The translations under genes and the position numbers were made by a program. Positions 34,380 to 46,167 of a stretch of DNA of 64,000 nt are shown piece by piece. Positions within the stretch are counted from its first letter, which is position 1; each line of letters opens with the position of its first letter. The notes beneath the pieces were generated by a model, which was given only the letters and a program-made list of their open reading frames with translations, was not told the origin of the DNA and searched no databases. The stretch spans positions 1,240,001 to 1,304,000 of the forward strand of contig JAGTJL010000003.1 in the NCBI GenBank assembly GCA_020746875.1, written 5' to 3'. This DNA is from Rhexocercosporidium sp. MPI-PUGE-AT-0058 (lineage: Eukaryota; Ascomycota; Leotiomycetes; Helotiales).

Positions 34380-37300
34380 ATGGATCCCTTCCAACAGATG
34401 AGCGGTGGCCCTGGCCCTGGCCAGATGATGGCACAACAACAGCAGCAGAGGCCATCCCAAGGTCCACAGGCTTCCTCTCAGATCCAGGCAATTATCTACT
34501 CGAACCTTCAGCAACAGACCGGTACTCTCACCGGTTGGCGAACGCAGATAATGCCGAATGAACGCATGGGTCTGATTTTCAATATGTGAGTGATTGGATA
34601 GTCCCGCACCTCAGCCTCCTAGTCTCCTCAGGGTGTTCAATACTGACGTACCGTCACTAGAATCGGAAATCTCCGCCTTGCCAGCCAATCTCAGTCCAAT
34701 TCCCCGAGTCTGCAGCGAATGATTGAAATCGGAATGCGCTTCGAGAAAGATATCTTTGACAAATCGCAGAACAAGGTTCGTTTTCGCAGGATTCGTGGGA
34801 TAGCAACATCACTAACGTGAGGAAGGAAATCTATAAACAAGAAGTGCAAATGAAGCTGGAGCAGTTATTAGAACGACGGGCGCAGAACCAGGCTGGTATG
34901 CAGCAACAGATTCATCAACAAGCCCAACAGCAGGCCCAGCAAGCTCAAGCCCAACAACAGATGATGATGAATCAAAATAACATGCCCGGCCAGGCCCCGA
35001 GGGGCATGCCCCCACAACCTCCCCAGCAAGGATACCAACACCTGCAGCGTCAAATGCAAGCTTCTCCTCTCCCAGGACAGCAGCCACCGCAGGCTCCTAT
35101 GGGACTGCAGAACCAAGGACTTCCGCAGAACATGGCACAAAATCAACAACAATTTGTGTCCATGCCACAACAGCAGAATATGGGAGGAAGACCTGGCAAT
35201 GGGCAACAGCCCATGACTCAGCAAGACAATGCTGTTGTTAACGAACTTACCAATAGGCTGATGTCTCAAGCGTCGGAGGAGGAGAAGAATGCTCTGAGAA
35301 CCTCGTTGCAACAGCGGATGGACCCAGCCCAATTCAACAAGTACCAAACTCAAGGCGTTGATCCGATATTCATGTACTTTCGCAATCAAGCCATGAACAG
35401 GCTTCGCCAAGAAAGAAGCCAGCGCATGCAACAGCAGGCTCAAGCTCAGCAACAACAGCTTGCTCTCTCCCAGCAGCAGTCTCAGAACGGGCCAGTTGCA
35501 CCTCCGATGCAGCCGCAACGATCTATGAATCCTAGTCCTATGAACGGACAGACCCAACCACCTGCATCTGTGGGTGGAAATTCGGATTTTGGATCTTTCA
35601 TGGGGAACATGGAAAACCTCGCGGCGCAACAGCAGCAACAGGGCGTCTTAGCACAAGAAGCTGGACAGATGGTGGTCCCGGCCAGCGTCCCTCCACGAAA
35701 TGGAACACCACAGCCGGGTATGGCAGGCCAAAACATAGACATGGTGCCTAATCCCAATCCGAGAGCTCAACAACAGCAACATATGTTCAACGCTCAGCAG
35801 ATCCAACAGCAGAGAATGCAGCATGCACAACAGCAGCAGCAGCAATCTCAAGCAAGATTAAACGCGCAACAAAAAGCACAGGCAATTGGACTTCGAGGTC
35901 AACCGGGGGGAATGGGTCCCGGACCAAATCCTCCACAGCAGAGTCCTGCAATGGCAACGCTCAATGCACCCCTGAGAACGCCTTCACAACCGATAGCCCA
36001 TGCAGAGCCACCTCAGGTTAACCCCAATGCCCAATTTGGACAGCCTATAGACCCACGCTTCATGCAAGGGAATAGACCAGGCCCAGCAAATGGAATGACA
36101 TTTGCAGCACTGAATCCGGCAATGCTCCAAAACATGACGCCGGAAGCTCAACAAAGGTTAGCTACCTTGCCACCGGACAAATTAAACGATGTGGTCAAGC
36201 AATGGCATGAATCCCAGAATAGGCAGATGAATGCAGCGAATATGGGAAGATCACAGATGTCGATGCAGGGACCTGGTCAAGTTCGACCTGGCCAGCAAAT
36301 GCCGCCAGGTTCATTCAATCCTCAAAGTGGTGGAAACCAGTTCATGATGGGAAATCCCGGACAACGACCTTCCCAACAGATGGCAGCTAATATGAATCCC
36401 CAACAGCATATGATTTTGCAGCAGCAGATGGCTAGTATACGGCAGCAGAGTCAGATACAACAGCGCGGTGCGCCAGTCGCCGCACAGATGGACCAGCGCA
36501 CTGTGCAGCAGATGGACAATGTGGAAATTCCGCAAATCTTCCAAAACCATGTCAATATGCCTCAAGGAAGTCCCCCAGAGATTAAAAAATGGGGACAGCT
36601 TAAGCAATGGATAGCACAAAATCCTAATCTTGCGGGAACGAACAGTCTCGACGCTGTCAAGTCTCTCCAGAGGTTGCATTATACGCAGGCAGTACGCAGT
36701 CGACAATCAAACCCGGTTGTTGGTATGCAGCCTGGGGCCCAAGCCACCCCAGGTGGGCCTCCAAACGCTCCTCCAGCTATGGTTGCGCCAGTTGCTCCCA
36801 TGATACCAGTGAATGGTATGAATATGCCGGGCCTGGGTCAGATTCGCCAGCCTACTCCCCAAGAAATTCATACGATGCGAACTCACCCAAGTGGCAAATT
36901 GGCTCAAGCAAGCGATGATCAAATTAGAGCTATGTTTATGAGAAACCAGGCTAGCCAACTTCAACAACAGGCTCAGGCACAAGCTCAAGCACAAGGTCAA
37001 GGTCAAATGACACTGCAGCAGCAGCAGCAACGTCAGCAAATGATGGCCCTTCAAGTGAGTCGGATGCAACAAGCCAATGGACAAGCCCCCCTCATATGGC
37101 TGGAAAGCCGATTCCAAATCCGATGGGACAAGCTCAACCTAAACCTGGACAAGCTCCCAAACAACCTCAAACTGGACCGAATTCAGGAGCTCTGTCACAC
37201 CCTGAACCAGCAACAGGATTACCCAATGCTAGCAATAATCGACCAAACGCTCGACCTCAGCCGAATGCTCGAAATACCGCCCAAGCATCATCACCTGCGC

Positions 37301-39248
37301 AAGCCCCTAAGAACCTAAAGCGAGCGAGTAGTGATGATGTTATTGAAGTTCCGAACCCCAACATTCAACAATCGCGCCCGTCACCCCAGCCAGCCCAGGA
37401 CTCGAGCCAGCAGCCCCGACAACACCCAACCCACAACAGCTGGCTGCCATGGACCCAGAAACACGGAAAAGGTATGAACATGCTATGCGCGCCGCGCAGA
37501 GTTCGAATCAAGCACCAAAGATGTCGGCAGAGCATACCAGATTAGCCATCCTCTCAAAGGAGGAGCAGGCAAAGGTACCCCATACCTTGCCCGACATTCC
37601 TATGGACGAAGAAACTAGGAAGAAAACGGCAGCAGCTTTGCTCAGTGTGCTCCAAGGCATGATCAATGTTTCAAAGGCATTACCAAGATGGTTCCAAGTT
37701 GATCATGATGAGGCGCAAGCGAGACGGTTCTTCCAGGCAGTATGTTTCCAGTCTTATATATCTACAGACAGTACTAACACTCTTTAGCGTTTTCGATTTG
37801 GAAAACAATTTCGAAGCGATTTCCTCAGCCAACCTAATGCCACTCTGAAGGACACCTTCTCTATCAACGTGGCCGAAATTGAGAACACAAGATCCATGCT
37901 GGGAGCTATTGTCAAGGTGTTGAGCGAAAGGTACCCAAATATGAAGAAGCCTGATGGCAGCGCCAAGAGTCAGCAAGGCCCTGCATCTCAGGGCGAGGCC
38001 CAGCAGTCACACCCTGCTCAGCCGCCGACACCTTTAAATGCAGCCAATCTGCATCAACAGCAGCAACAGCTGAACAAGTTACATCAGAGAAACAACAGCC
38101 GTAGCTCGAACACCCCTGCAGCTCCTACCTCATCACAACCTCCATTTGCATTCGGAGCTACTTCGCCTCATGGAACCCCTGCGTACGCCGGTAAGAATCC
38201 TCTGAAGCAGGAGGATTTGCATATTCCCGCACGGAAGAAACAGAAGCAGAATAGCACTCCTGTGCCCGGTCAAGGAACTCCTGGTTCCAGTTCTTCACCT
38301 CAAGTGTCCAAGGCGGTCTCACCTGATATGAAGAGACACCAGTCCGATGCTAAACAGCGGAGCAAACCATCACTGTGCTGTTCAGAGCCGGAGTGCGATC
38401 GACACAATGTTGGCTTCGATAGCACCGAGGCACTGAAGGCCCACACCCAAGAAGAGCACATTCGGCCGTTGGAGAATCCTTTGAAGTACGTTCAGGAGAA
38501 TTTGGCTACTACTCTTGGACTGGATAGCCAGGGGCAATCGAAGAAACCTGCTACGTCTCTGGGTCTCGAAAGTGGGCCGGCTGCAACAAAGATGACGGCA
38601 AGTGGCTCAAGGCAAGGCCAGACACCGACTATCAAGGGCGAGAATACACCCTCCGGCGCCACTCCAATGAACCGACAAGTCTCCATGAACCGCCAAGGTA
38701 GTACGACAGGTGGCAAAGCAAACTTAACACCCAAATCTGTTCCCAGTAAGGATGTTCCTGGAAAGACCCAGCCTGGGCAGAAGGATGCGAACAAGCAGAA
38801 AGAGACCCAGGTCGAGACGGTGGCTCCAAACCCTTGGGCTAATGCTACAATCGATCCTCATGATCTGTATCAAAGCTTCCAACCATTCGAGACGGGCGCG
38901 GGCGGTGCGATTTCCGACATGAATGTGTATCGTTCGATTACTCCGAATGATACACCGGAGTCGAGCAAGGATGGTCTTTCAGAACCAAATAGCGACATTT
39001 CCGACGGCGTTGGTCTAGACATCAGCCTTGATATCTTTGATGATATGTGGATGCCATTCGGGCCCGGTGATACCGATGGTCTTTTCGATATGAGCGGATT
39101 CAATGTTAATGGTGAAGAGGACCTTCCCATGTTTGACGCTGATCCCCCGGCCATCAACTACAAATCTTGGGACGATATGGTGGATACATCGGCATTCGAC
39201 AAACCGTTCTCCTTTGATACAGCAATGTATTCCATGACTGCGGAGTAA
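34380..39248 (+). CDS. med15: Med15/Gal11-like Mediator tail subunit, reading frame apparently broken twice
   Basis: Exons 34380-34585, 34661-34775, 34826-37739 and 37788-39248 (introns 75, 50 and 48 bp), about 1,565 codons. The N-terminus (TGTLTGWRTQIMPNERMG, then IIGNLRLAS) fits the KIX-like domain of fungal Med15, which binds activators. The middle is dominated by Gln, Asn, Met and Pro with many CAG/CAA runs. A C2H2-like element lies at about 38376-38460 (CCSEPECDRHNVGF, ALKAHTQEEH). The acidic C-terminus (LDISLDIFDDMWMPF, DTDGLFDMSGF) resembles an activation or Mediator-contact region. Oddity: one continuous protein needs a shift at the C6 run 37086-37091 and again near 37374. In each case one base seems missing. 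A 53-nt intron (37055-37107) could explain the first but nothing explains the second. So either sequence errors or real frameshifts. Confidence 0.78.
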
Positions 39249-40787
39249 AATGTGCTATCCATTTACTTCTCAGTCCTTGTTAATTTCCTTATTTGTGTAC
39301 TCTCTGTTTTGGCGTTGGAAGCTACGGATGGAAAACATCGGGCTGGCGATCAGGAAAGGGTGGTGAAGAGATATCCCCATGGCAGAAAAAAAGCATGTGC
39401 GGCCGGCGTTTGCGAGGTTTTACGATTCAAGGATTAGGTCGATTAAGTAAATGTTTGTCATTTGCAGCAACACAGGGAGGATTTTGGCTTAGCGCCGGCG
39501 TCGATTTTGACACATTTGGTTGGTTTAGTTAGGGTTGCCTTTGCATATATTTACTTTGCGTTTTCCTGCTCTGCTCTGCTTGGCTGATGAAAGAACGGAG
39601 CTGTACGATTTGAATATGAACCTTTACCTGCGCAACAATTACAACTTCCTCGTTCCTTTCCTATGTAGTATTAGTCTATTTTGAACTGAGAAATTTGTCT
39701 GCCCATAGAATAAATTGCTTTTTGTGTAAGTCTCTCACATCTAGTTGCTAAGTTAGAAGTGGCCTGTAAGAAATCTTGACCTCTGAAGGGACATGGGATG
39801 ACGGACGGGACATAGATATGGATCTAGGAGACATGGAACAAGGGTAGATAAGGTTTGCCATCATACACGTCAACGATATTCTCACCTCCGCGTGAGCGGC
39901 ACTCCGCACTGCATTCAACAGAGCATGGCAGTGTGAGCATCATTTCATAGTTACCGACCGATCCGGTGAGACCGGGGGAGGCGTAGCTGGCCAGCCAGTG
40001 TCCTGCCATGGACAGGGATTGCAGTTCCTCCCATTGATGCGATTTCGGATGAACTATACTGCGCTGCTTTAGTAAGTCTTACATGCGAGTGCAGTCTTCA
40101 TTCAGCTGATGCAGATGCAAGTAGTGGCTTAGAGTTGTGATGACTGTGGGGAGAGAAGAGGAGTGGTAGGGGGTAGGCTCGCTTCCGCGTTGTTTATTTT
40201 AGGTGTTGCCCCTTTTGAATTAAGCGAGAGGGAAAGGAGTTCGCGCTTTCTGGCGTGGTGGACAAAATTGAAGGGGCAAATGAACTTTGGCAATTTTAAT
40301 CCGAGGTAAAGGTGAATTTATCTTTATCTTTCTAGTAGTCTTCCATCAATTAAGCATTCTGAAACAGTTTACAGCACAATTGTAGACGCGATAAATGGAC
40401 TTTGTGCAGTGTTGATGTGATTATTCGTTACAGCAAGACTGTTCTATCAATGCTTGGGCTAGTACAATTGCGTCGTTACTCATCTACCCCCCACTGTTCT
40501 AGAGAGCACAGCAGAACAAACCTCAAGAACAGCCCTTGTACTCGCTTTCAATGCAGCAATCCACCCATTCCATGCACGCCATCTATCGTTTTGAAACCTC
40601 CGGAACCGCAGGTATTAAGTAATCTGTACAATGAAGTTTTCGTCCTGTAGACCCAATAAATGCTCCATCCATGCAATGCAACACTCATAACACGTTCCCA
40701 AGAAAGCAAAGATGGGGTGGAAGGAGGCTGTGACACGAGGCCCTGATCCAGATGCTCCACTTCCTCTGCAATTATTTGTACGGTATG
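39249..40787. other. Intergenic, convergent 3' regions
   Basis: 1.54 kb between the Med15-like stop and the stop of the Whi5/Nrm1-like gene. T-rich at first (3' UTR). No coding exon or RNA gene recognised. Confidence 0.45.
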
Positions 40788-41934
40788 CTACTGGCGCATC
40801 AGGCACAATAGCCCATCTGCAGCTCGTCCTTTCACCACACTACTATTCAGATCACTCCCTCGGTCTTCCCAACTCGGGCTCCCACCCAAGGACGGAGGGT
40901 TCAACACGCCTTGCCGTTGTCTGGGTAACAAAGGAGTCGCGAAGCCTTCACGCGTCGCGTCATTTGCCACTTTAGTTGGCGACGTGGATCTCTTCATATC
41001 ACTCAGTGTTGAAGGGTATGAAGGCGGCGATGATGGGATTGTGACTGATTGTGGTCGCTTCTTCTCCGCAGATGGTATTTGTAGGTTGATGTTAGGGATT
41101 TGAGGAGCTGATGAGGGACGAGAAGCGTCTTGGGTCTGCGAAGAATTGGTTGCGCATCGTGGAAGGGGAGGTATTCTTGATGATGTAGACGACGATCGGA
41201 TTTCTAGACGGGATATAGGGATGTCAATCTGGTTTGTTCGGACCTTGTAGCTGGCAAGACTCAGGCGCAGCTTGATCTCTCTGGCTTTCTGGAAGAAGTT
41301 AGCACTTATGTAGAGGGTATGATAAGGTGAGGCTCATACTCGTCGGAGCTCCTCACCCGTCAGAGGAGAAGGGCGTGGAGGCTGAGGGCTGTCGTCCGGA
41401 ATTGTGATTGTGGTATTTTGCGAGTCGTTTAGTCCTGAATTATCTTGAGACGTAAAGGAAGAGGCTGGTGAGGTTGGTGCCGTTGAAGGATCATCATGAT
41501 GTCCCAGAATTGCCTGCCACATATTAGCACTTTCCCATCTCCAAGGAAAGGGAATAACCTACTGCCTGACTTGAGGTCTGAAGCAATTCACGAACCTCTT
41601 GAACATCACCGCCGAGAAGTTGAACCGGTAGATTTGATCCGCCATCCTCTTCTGTGCCAGTAGTTTCCTTGAGCCTCTTGGGTGAGCCATGTACTGCATC
41701 ATCTGCAGAGTAGGACTTCCTCTTTGCGCCCAGTACTGGAGCCTTCTCATCAGTCGAACCGTACTTTCTTGCTTCCGGTAATGATGCTTGCGGTAATACT
41801 TCTGCCATCGGAGGCGGCTTCGTAGGACTACTTCCTTTGCTGGCCTTGAGGCCCTGCGCGCCTGTCCGACTGAGGGGCGTGTTCGCATTGAGGTCCCCAA
41901 GCACAGGACGCGTTGCTGATGATATAGAAGTCAT
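40788..41934 (-). CDS. Whi5/Nrm1-type G1/S transcription repressor
   Basis: Three exons, minus strand: 41934-41563, 41513-41340 and 41288-40788 (introns 49 and 51 bp), 348 residues. The key block spans exons 2 and 3: SPLTGEELRR then KAREIKLRLSLASYKVRTNQ. This is the short GTB/Whi5 motif (Pfam Whi5-like) with which yeast Whi5 and fission-yeast Nrm1 bind the SBF/MBF G1/S factors. Apart from that the protein is Ser/Pro/Thr-rich and disordered. Several Ser/Thr-Pro sites (PTSPASSF, SSPTKPP, HGSPKRLK) are candidate CDK targets, and AKRKS/PKRLK is a possible nuclear signal. It should repress S-phase genes, acting in the nucleus. Whether it is closer to Whi5 or Nrm1 cannot be settled by eye. Its promoter carries an MCB box, favouring Nrm1-like feedback. 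Confidence 0.82.
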
Positions 41935-42045
41935 TGTGAAGGAGGGATTTCGAAAGTCGGGTTATGGGCGGTGCTTGTTTCGAGAAGAAGGAGCTCTAGA
42001 GGAGAAGTGTTGGGCTGTGGAAGGCGCGTTGATTGATTCTAGCAC

Positions 42046-42051
42046 ACGCGT
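42046..42051. promoter_or_regulatory. MCB box ACGCGT upstream of Whi5/Nrm1-like gene
   Basis: Palindromic ACGCGT 112 bp upstream of the ATG at 41934, flanked 20 bp away by AACGCGCC (minus strand, 42023-42030), an E2F/MCB-like variant. A further ACGCGT at 41908-41913 lies in the first codons. MCB boxes bind MBF, the factor this protein family represses. Confidence 0.55.
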
Positions 42052-42165
42052 GAGCAAGTAAAACTAGGTGTGCTGGGCGACAAACCGACTTTTGAATTTT
42101 GAGTGAGAACAGCGTCTTTTCAACCTTGACTCTTAACAAGAAAGCTGTAACTGTGACTCGGCGTG

Positions 42166-42193
42166 GTTGTTGTTGTTGTTGTTGTTGTTGTTT
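42166..42193. repeat. GTT trinucleotide repeat
   Basis: Nine GTT units about 230-260 bp upstream of the Whi5/Nrm1-like ATG. Confidence 0.92.
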
Positions 42194-42980
42194 GTTGTGT
42201 ATTTGGTTTTGTTTGGTGAGTAAGTCGCCTTGGTCTCGAGTCGCGTGGTTGACGATGGAAATGGCACCGCGAATTTAGCGGCGGCAACCCCTGGTGCGCC
42301 ATCCTGACAGGGGCAACGCGGGAGGGAGGCGATCGACGGGATTGGGACCAACGTCTGAGAGCTTTCAGGGTCTTGAGTTAGAGTCTAAAATCACAGCTCA
42401 AGCAGTTCACGGTATATTTCCCTGCTTTCGTCTCTGAGAAAACCCTTTGTTGACTGTACTACTGCACAGCAATCCATGGTCCCTCTCATGATTCTTAGGT
42501 GGACACGCACTTTACATATTACTTCCAACCATTACCCTTCCTTACTCTCCTACGGGGTACAAAGACCATGCTAGCAAGGCAACAACAAATGCATAGCTCT
42601 TTCGACGACTAATGACCCCGTGTGAGAGGCAAGATGACCACAATGTGTTGTCTTGAAGGAGCCAAGCTTGGCATAGCGATTATTACTGTGTTTTGATCAA
42701 ATGCATTCCGAGGGTAGTACCCTGCGAACCAAACTGATGTCTTCTTTAAGTTCACTGACAATGCCATCTGCATTACAAAACCACACTATGCAACAGGGTA
42801 TCTCGACTTTTCCTACGGCTCTGAGATTCGGCAGCTCTTGCTCGCTCAGAACCTGTTGAGAAACTCCTCCTTAAAAACTACTCAAAACCTTTTGGGTGAC
42901 ATCTCAAACAAGAGATCGCTATCAGTCAAACATAAACTCCAACCTTTCAAGACATCAAGTCTCTAGTCGATCAAAATCTC

Positions 42981-44727
42981 TCATCCGATCAATCGCCTCA
43001 TCTCATCTTCCTCGTGCTTCCATTCGAATGGACTACCTTCGAACTCCGGAGCGCCAATATCAGCACCAATCCAGAATGGTCCTCCTTCTAATACTTGACG
43101 GTGCAACTCCCAGTCGACATCATTCTGTTGATCTATCAACCCACCAATTGGCTGCCCCATGCTTTGACCAAGGCCGAGCTCTACATTCTCCATTCCTCGG
43201 GCCGAATGGGACATGTCGAAGAAGTCGACGTCTGGATATGAATATTGATCCCTCGGAGCGTCCAGAACAAGAGCGCCAGGAAGCTCAAAAGGGTGGGCGG
43301 TGTGCATGTGAATGTCGAGATCGTAGTTTCGCATAAACATATCCTGACACGTGGATATAAGACAGCGTATGGTTCTCCTGGGATCAATTCCAGAGAGTTC
43401 GTCAACGAGCGACGGCTTTGCTCTCATACCTCTCTTGGACTTTCTCAAAGTCGGGACATAATCGTCGTCTCCGTTACCCTCAGCCGGGTCTACGCATTCG
43501 TCCTCGGTATCCTCGTAATCATCGACGTCGTTGGGAAATGTTGCTTTCTTTCGATTTGCGTTGATGACACTCTTAAGTCCTAGATGGGCAGTTCGGATAT
43601 GATCCATAAGACTGGCTTTTGAGACAAAGTCATCTCCACATCCATCTTCAGAGTCAAAGTTCGACAATTCAGGGTAGGAAATAAAGTCGAATGTACCACA
43701 GATGAACCGCTCTCCCATGTGAGCAGTTCGTATGTGGGCATTCAAGTTGTTCTTCTTGGTAAAGCGCTTGTTGCATCCGGCATAAGTGCAGGGGACATTC
43801 TTTCGCTGCTCAACGGTTATACCTGCATGATGCATTTCAATGTGCTTCATAAGTTCTCGCTGACTTGAGCATTTGATATCACAGAATGCGCAGTTTGCGT
43901 GCTCCTTCCGGATGTGAGTCTGGAGTTCTCTCTCGGTCTTGAATCCCGGGGCATCGCAAAGGAAACACGGAATTCTCGTAGCCGAATGAACACGGTCAAT
44001 ATGCTGGCGAAGACCAGTCGCGCCGTCGAATCCAGAACTACAGGGAACAGATGTGTCGGGATCAACGTAGGTACACGGGTATGGCGCAAGTTGAAGATGG
44101 ACTGAGCGAATGTGACGTTGAAGGGTTTGATGTTTCCGGAAAGGCTCATTGCAGGGCGGATAAGCTGTACATCTGTATACATGGTCGCCAGTATGGGTGT
44201 TCTTGTGGCGATTCAGACGAGTTGATGTCAAGAAGCTCTTATTGCATCCTTCCCAGTCGCATGGAAATGTTCGCTCCTTCGTGTGCGTTCCTTTGATGTG
44301 TTGTTGAAGGTGTTTGTCCTCGAAGTACGTCTTGTCACAACCTTCGTACGTACATGCGTATGGTCGCTCGTTCGTGTGAGTTCTCAAGTGGCTTGTCAAC
44401 CTTGCCGGTCTGTTGAATGTCTTGGTGCAGCCTTCGTAGGTGCATTTGATTGTCTTCAATTCGGATGGGAACTTCTTTCGGCCTGGAGAGAATGGAGTGA
44501 CTGGGGTGTCGGCATTGTTTTCTTCCTCTGAAAATTCGTTCTTCTCCGCTCGGTATTCGTCGTCATCGTCAGACTCTTGATCGACTGCAAAGCTATTAGA
44601 ATCTTGCCTGGAAAGGGTGCGCTGAATGGTACTCACCAGATGGAGAAGGTGGTCTGTCAATCCGTTGTCTCTTGGAAGCGTCTTCCAAAGAGTCCGCAGC
44701 CTTCCTCTTCCCTGCCCTCGAAGCCAT
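42981..44727 (-). CDS. TFIIIA-like multi-C2H2 zinc-finger protein
   Basis: Two exons, minus strand: 44727-44637 and 44584-42981 (one 52-bp intron), 564 residues. After an acidic N-terminus come tandem C2H2 fingers with TFIIIA-like linkers: CTYEGCTKTFNRPARLTSH, CTYEGCDKTYFEDKHLQQH, CDWEGCNKSFLTSTRLNRH, then fingers with RKHQTLQRH, GATGLRQH, TERELQTH, SQRELMKH and CTYAGCNKRFTKKNNLNAH. More degenerate fingers follow, including one with a long insert (FICGTF...SKASLMDH). Around nine or ten fingers in total equals the TFIIIA pattern. TFIIIA binds the internal control region of 5S rRNA genes and 5S RNA, recruiting TFIIIC/TFIIIB in the nucleus. A late acidic segment and final CLISTCQDMFMRNYDLDIH finger-like unit precede the tail. 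It is divergent from RPB6, sharing a 257-bp promoter. Confidence 0.85.
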
Positions 44728-44984
44728 TAGGAAGGTGAGATGTTGCTTTGCTGGCCACAAAGAAAGATTTGGGTTGACCTCGAAATATATTTCACTAGGT
44801 TGTGGGGCGGCCTCGCACACGCTAAACCTTAAATTATTTAGCGCTAGTACCTTGACTGATTTGAAGCCTCTCGAACAATTTCTTTGCCGCAACTCAAGTT
44901 CACAACAACTCGTCGCACAACGCCTTTAACGAATTCCTCGACTTCCAACATCTTCTACAGAATTTCGCGGCTCTCCCAGTAATC
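44728..44984. promoter_or_regulatory. Bidirectional promoter, TFIIIA-like gene / RPB6
   Basis: 257 bp separate the two divergent ATGs, so both core promoters must overlap or touch. Contains short AT-rich boxes (AATATATTT near 44784, TTAAATTATTTA near 44829). No factor site was assigned. Confidence 0.65.
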
Positions 44985-45665
44985 ATGTCTGACGATGAGG
45001 GTATGGGTGATGGCGGGTAAGACACAAACGTTGAAGGGGCGCAAGCTCTTTTCGAGAATGTATTGTTAAAATGTATCCAGCTTCTCCCCAGCTTACGACA
45101 ACGACGAGAACGAATACGATCCCATTGAGCCAGAAGATCCATTTGAAGAGCATAACGTGGTGGACGATGTGAACGCCAGTCAGAACCCAGATCAACTTCT
45201 GGCCACGGGGGACAATGGAATGGGAATCGTGTCGTCGGGTGATCCCGCAGCAAAGGCAAACAGATCAAACAAAGACAAAGCGCCAAAAGACAAGAAGATA
45301 CCTCACGACAAGCGGACGACCACACCATACATGACCAAGTACGAGAGAGCCAGAATTCTGGGTACCCGGGCGTTGCAGATTAGGTGTGTATGCGCTCTGC
45401 TAGAGAAGAGGCTGGTGGCTTTATTTGGAATATGCTTACAAGTTGTGTTCTCTCAGCATGAATGCGCCGGTTCTCGTTGATCTGGAGGGAGAGACGGATC
45501 CGTTGCAGATTGCAATCAAGGAATTGAGAGAGAAGAAGATCCCTTTGATCGTACGGAGATACATGCCTGATGGCATGTAAGTGTTCCTGGAACCACTGCA
45601 TCCTTCCCAAAGACTGACAGTAGACCAGGTACGAGGACTGGACCTGCGAGGAGCTTCTTCAGTAG
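44985..45665 (+). CDS. rpb6: RNA polymerases I, II and III shared subunit Rpb6 (RPABC2)
   Basis: Four exons: 44985-45016, 45081-45383, 45457-45576 and 45629-45665 (introns 64, 73 and 52 bp), 163 residues, the usual length. The acidic N-terminus ([20 protein letters not shown]) is poorly conserved in sequence but typical. The core is unmistakable: [58 protein letters not shown], and the end [11 protein letters not shown]. Rpb6 is an essential small subunit that clamps the largest subunit in all three nuclear RNA polymerases. The 45080/45081 acceptor was chosen because the nearer CAG at 45091 breaks the frame. Confidence 0.96.
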
Positions 45666-46167
45666 TGGCTTTGCGGATTTTCTTGGCTTGGGGGTGGTTG
45701 GGACTTTGATCTTGAGGCTTTCTGCATTGCAATGGTGCTGGATTTGGCGTAAAAAAGGGCGTTTGGCAGGGCGATCTCTGGAGGTGCCTACAAGATTAGC
45801 AGAGAAGTCATTACGAAATGGTCTCACTCTCACTTCGAACTTCGTGAGCCTCTTCAGCTTCCCCCGCAATTGTCAAATGCATGATCCATTCCAGTAAGGA
45901 GTGCCCAAGGAAAAAAAGATTCCGAAAGTCGCAAAACAATACCGGGATATGTCCGCCTGGTGAGGAATTCAATGCCGAACAGGGATGTAAAACCCATGGC
46001 GCCAACCGCTGCAGCGGGGCATTGAGGGGTCGTAAAGCCTAAAACGTCATAACGAGAGAGTATTCGATGCTCCCAAACAGCAAAATTGATCCGTTCCCCA
46101 TCTTCAATCTTTACTTTCCTCTCAATCATCAATCCTTGAGACTGAGCATACCCCAAAATAAAGCAAA
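45666..46167. other. Intergenic region
   Basis: 502 bp covering the RPB6 3' region and the S-formylglutathione hydrolase promoter. Nothing else recognised. Confidence 0.5.

Larger units (their letters stand above)
41935..42980. other. Intergenic region upstream of Whi5/Nrm1-like gene
   Basis: About 1.05 kb from the Whi5/Nrm1-like start to the 3' end of the TFIIIA-like gene. Holds the MCB cluster and a GTT microsatellite; the part from 42400 to 42980 is likely the 3' region of the zinc-finger gene. No other gene seen. Confidence 0.45.

Noticed and set aside
37055..37107. 53-nt intron in the Med15-like gene
   Set aside because: It would rescue the first frame change but removes family-like text and does not help the second change; kept only as an alternative.
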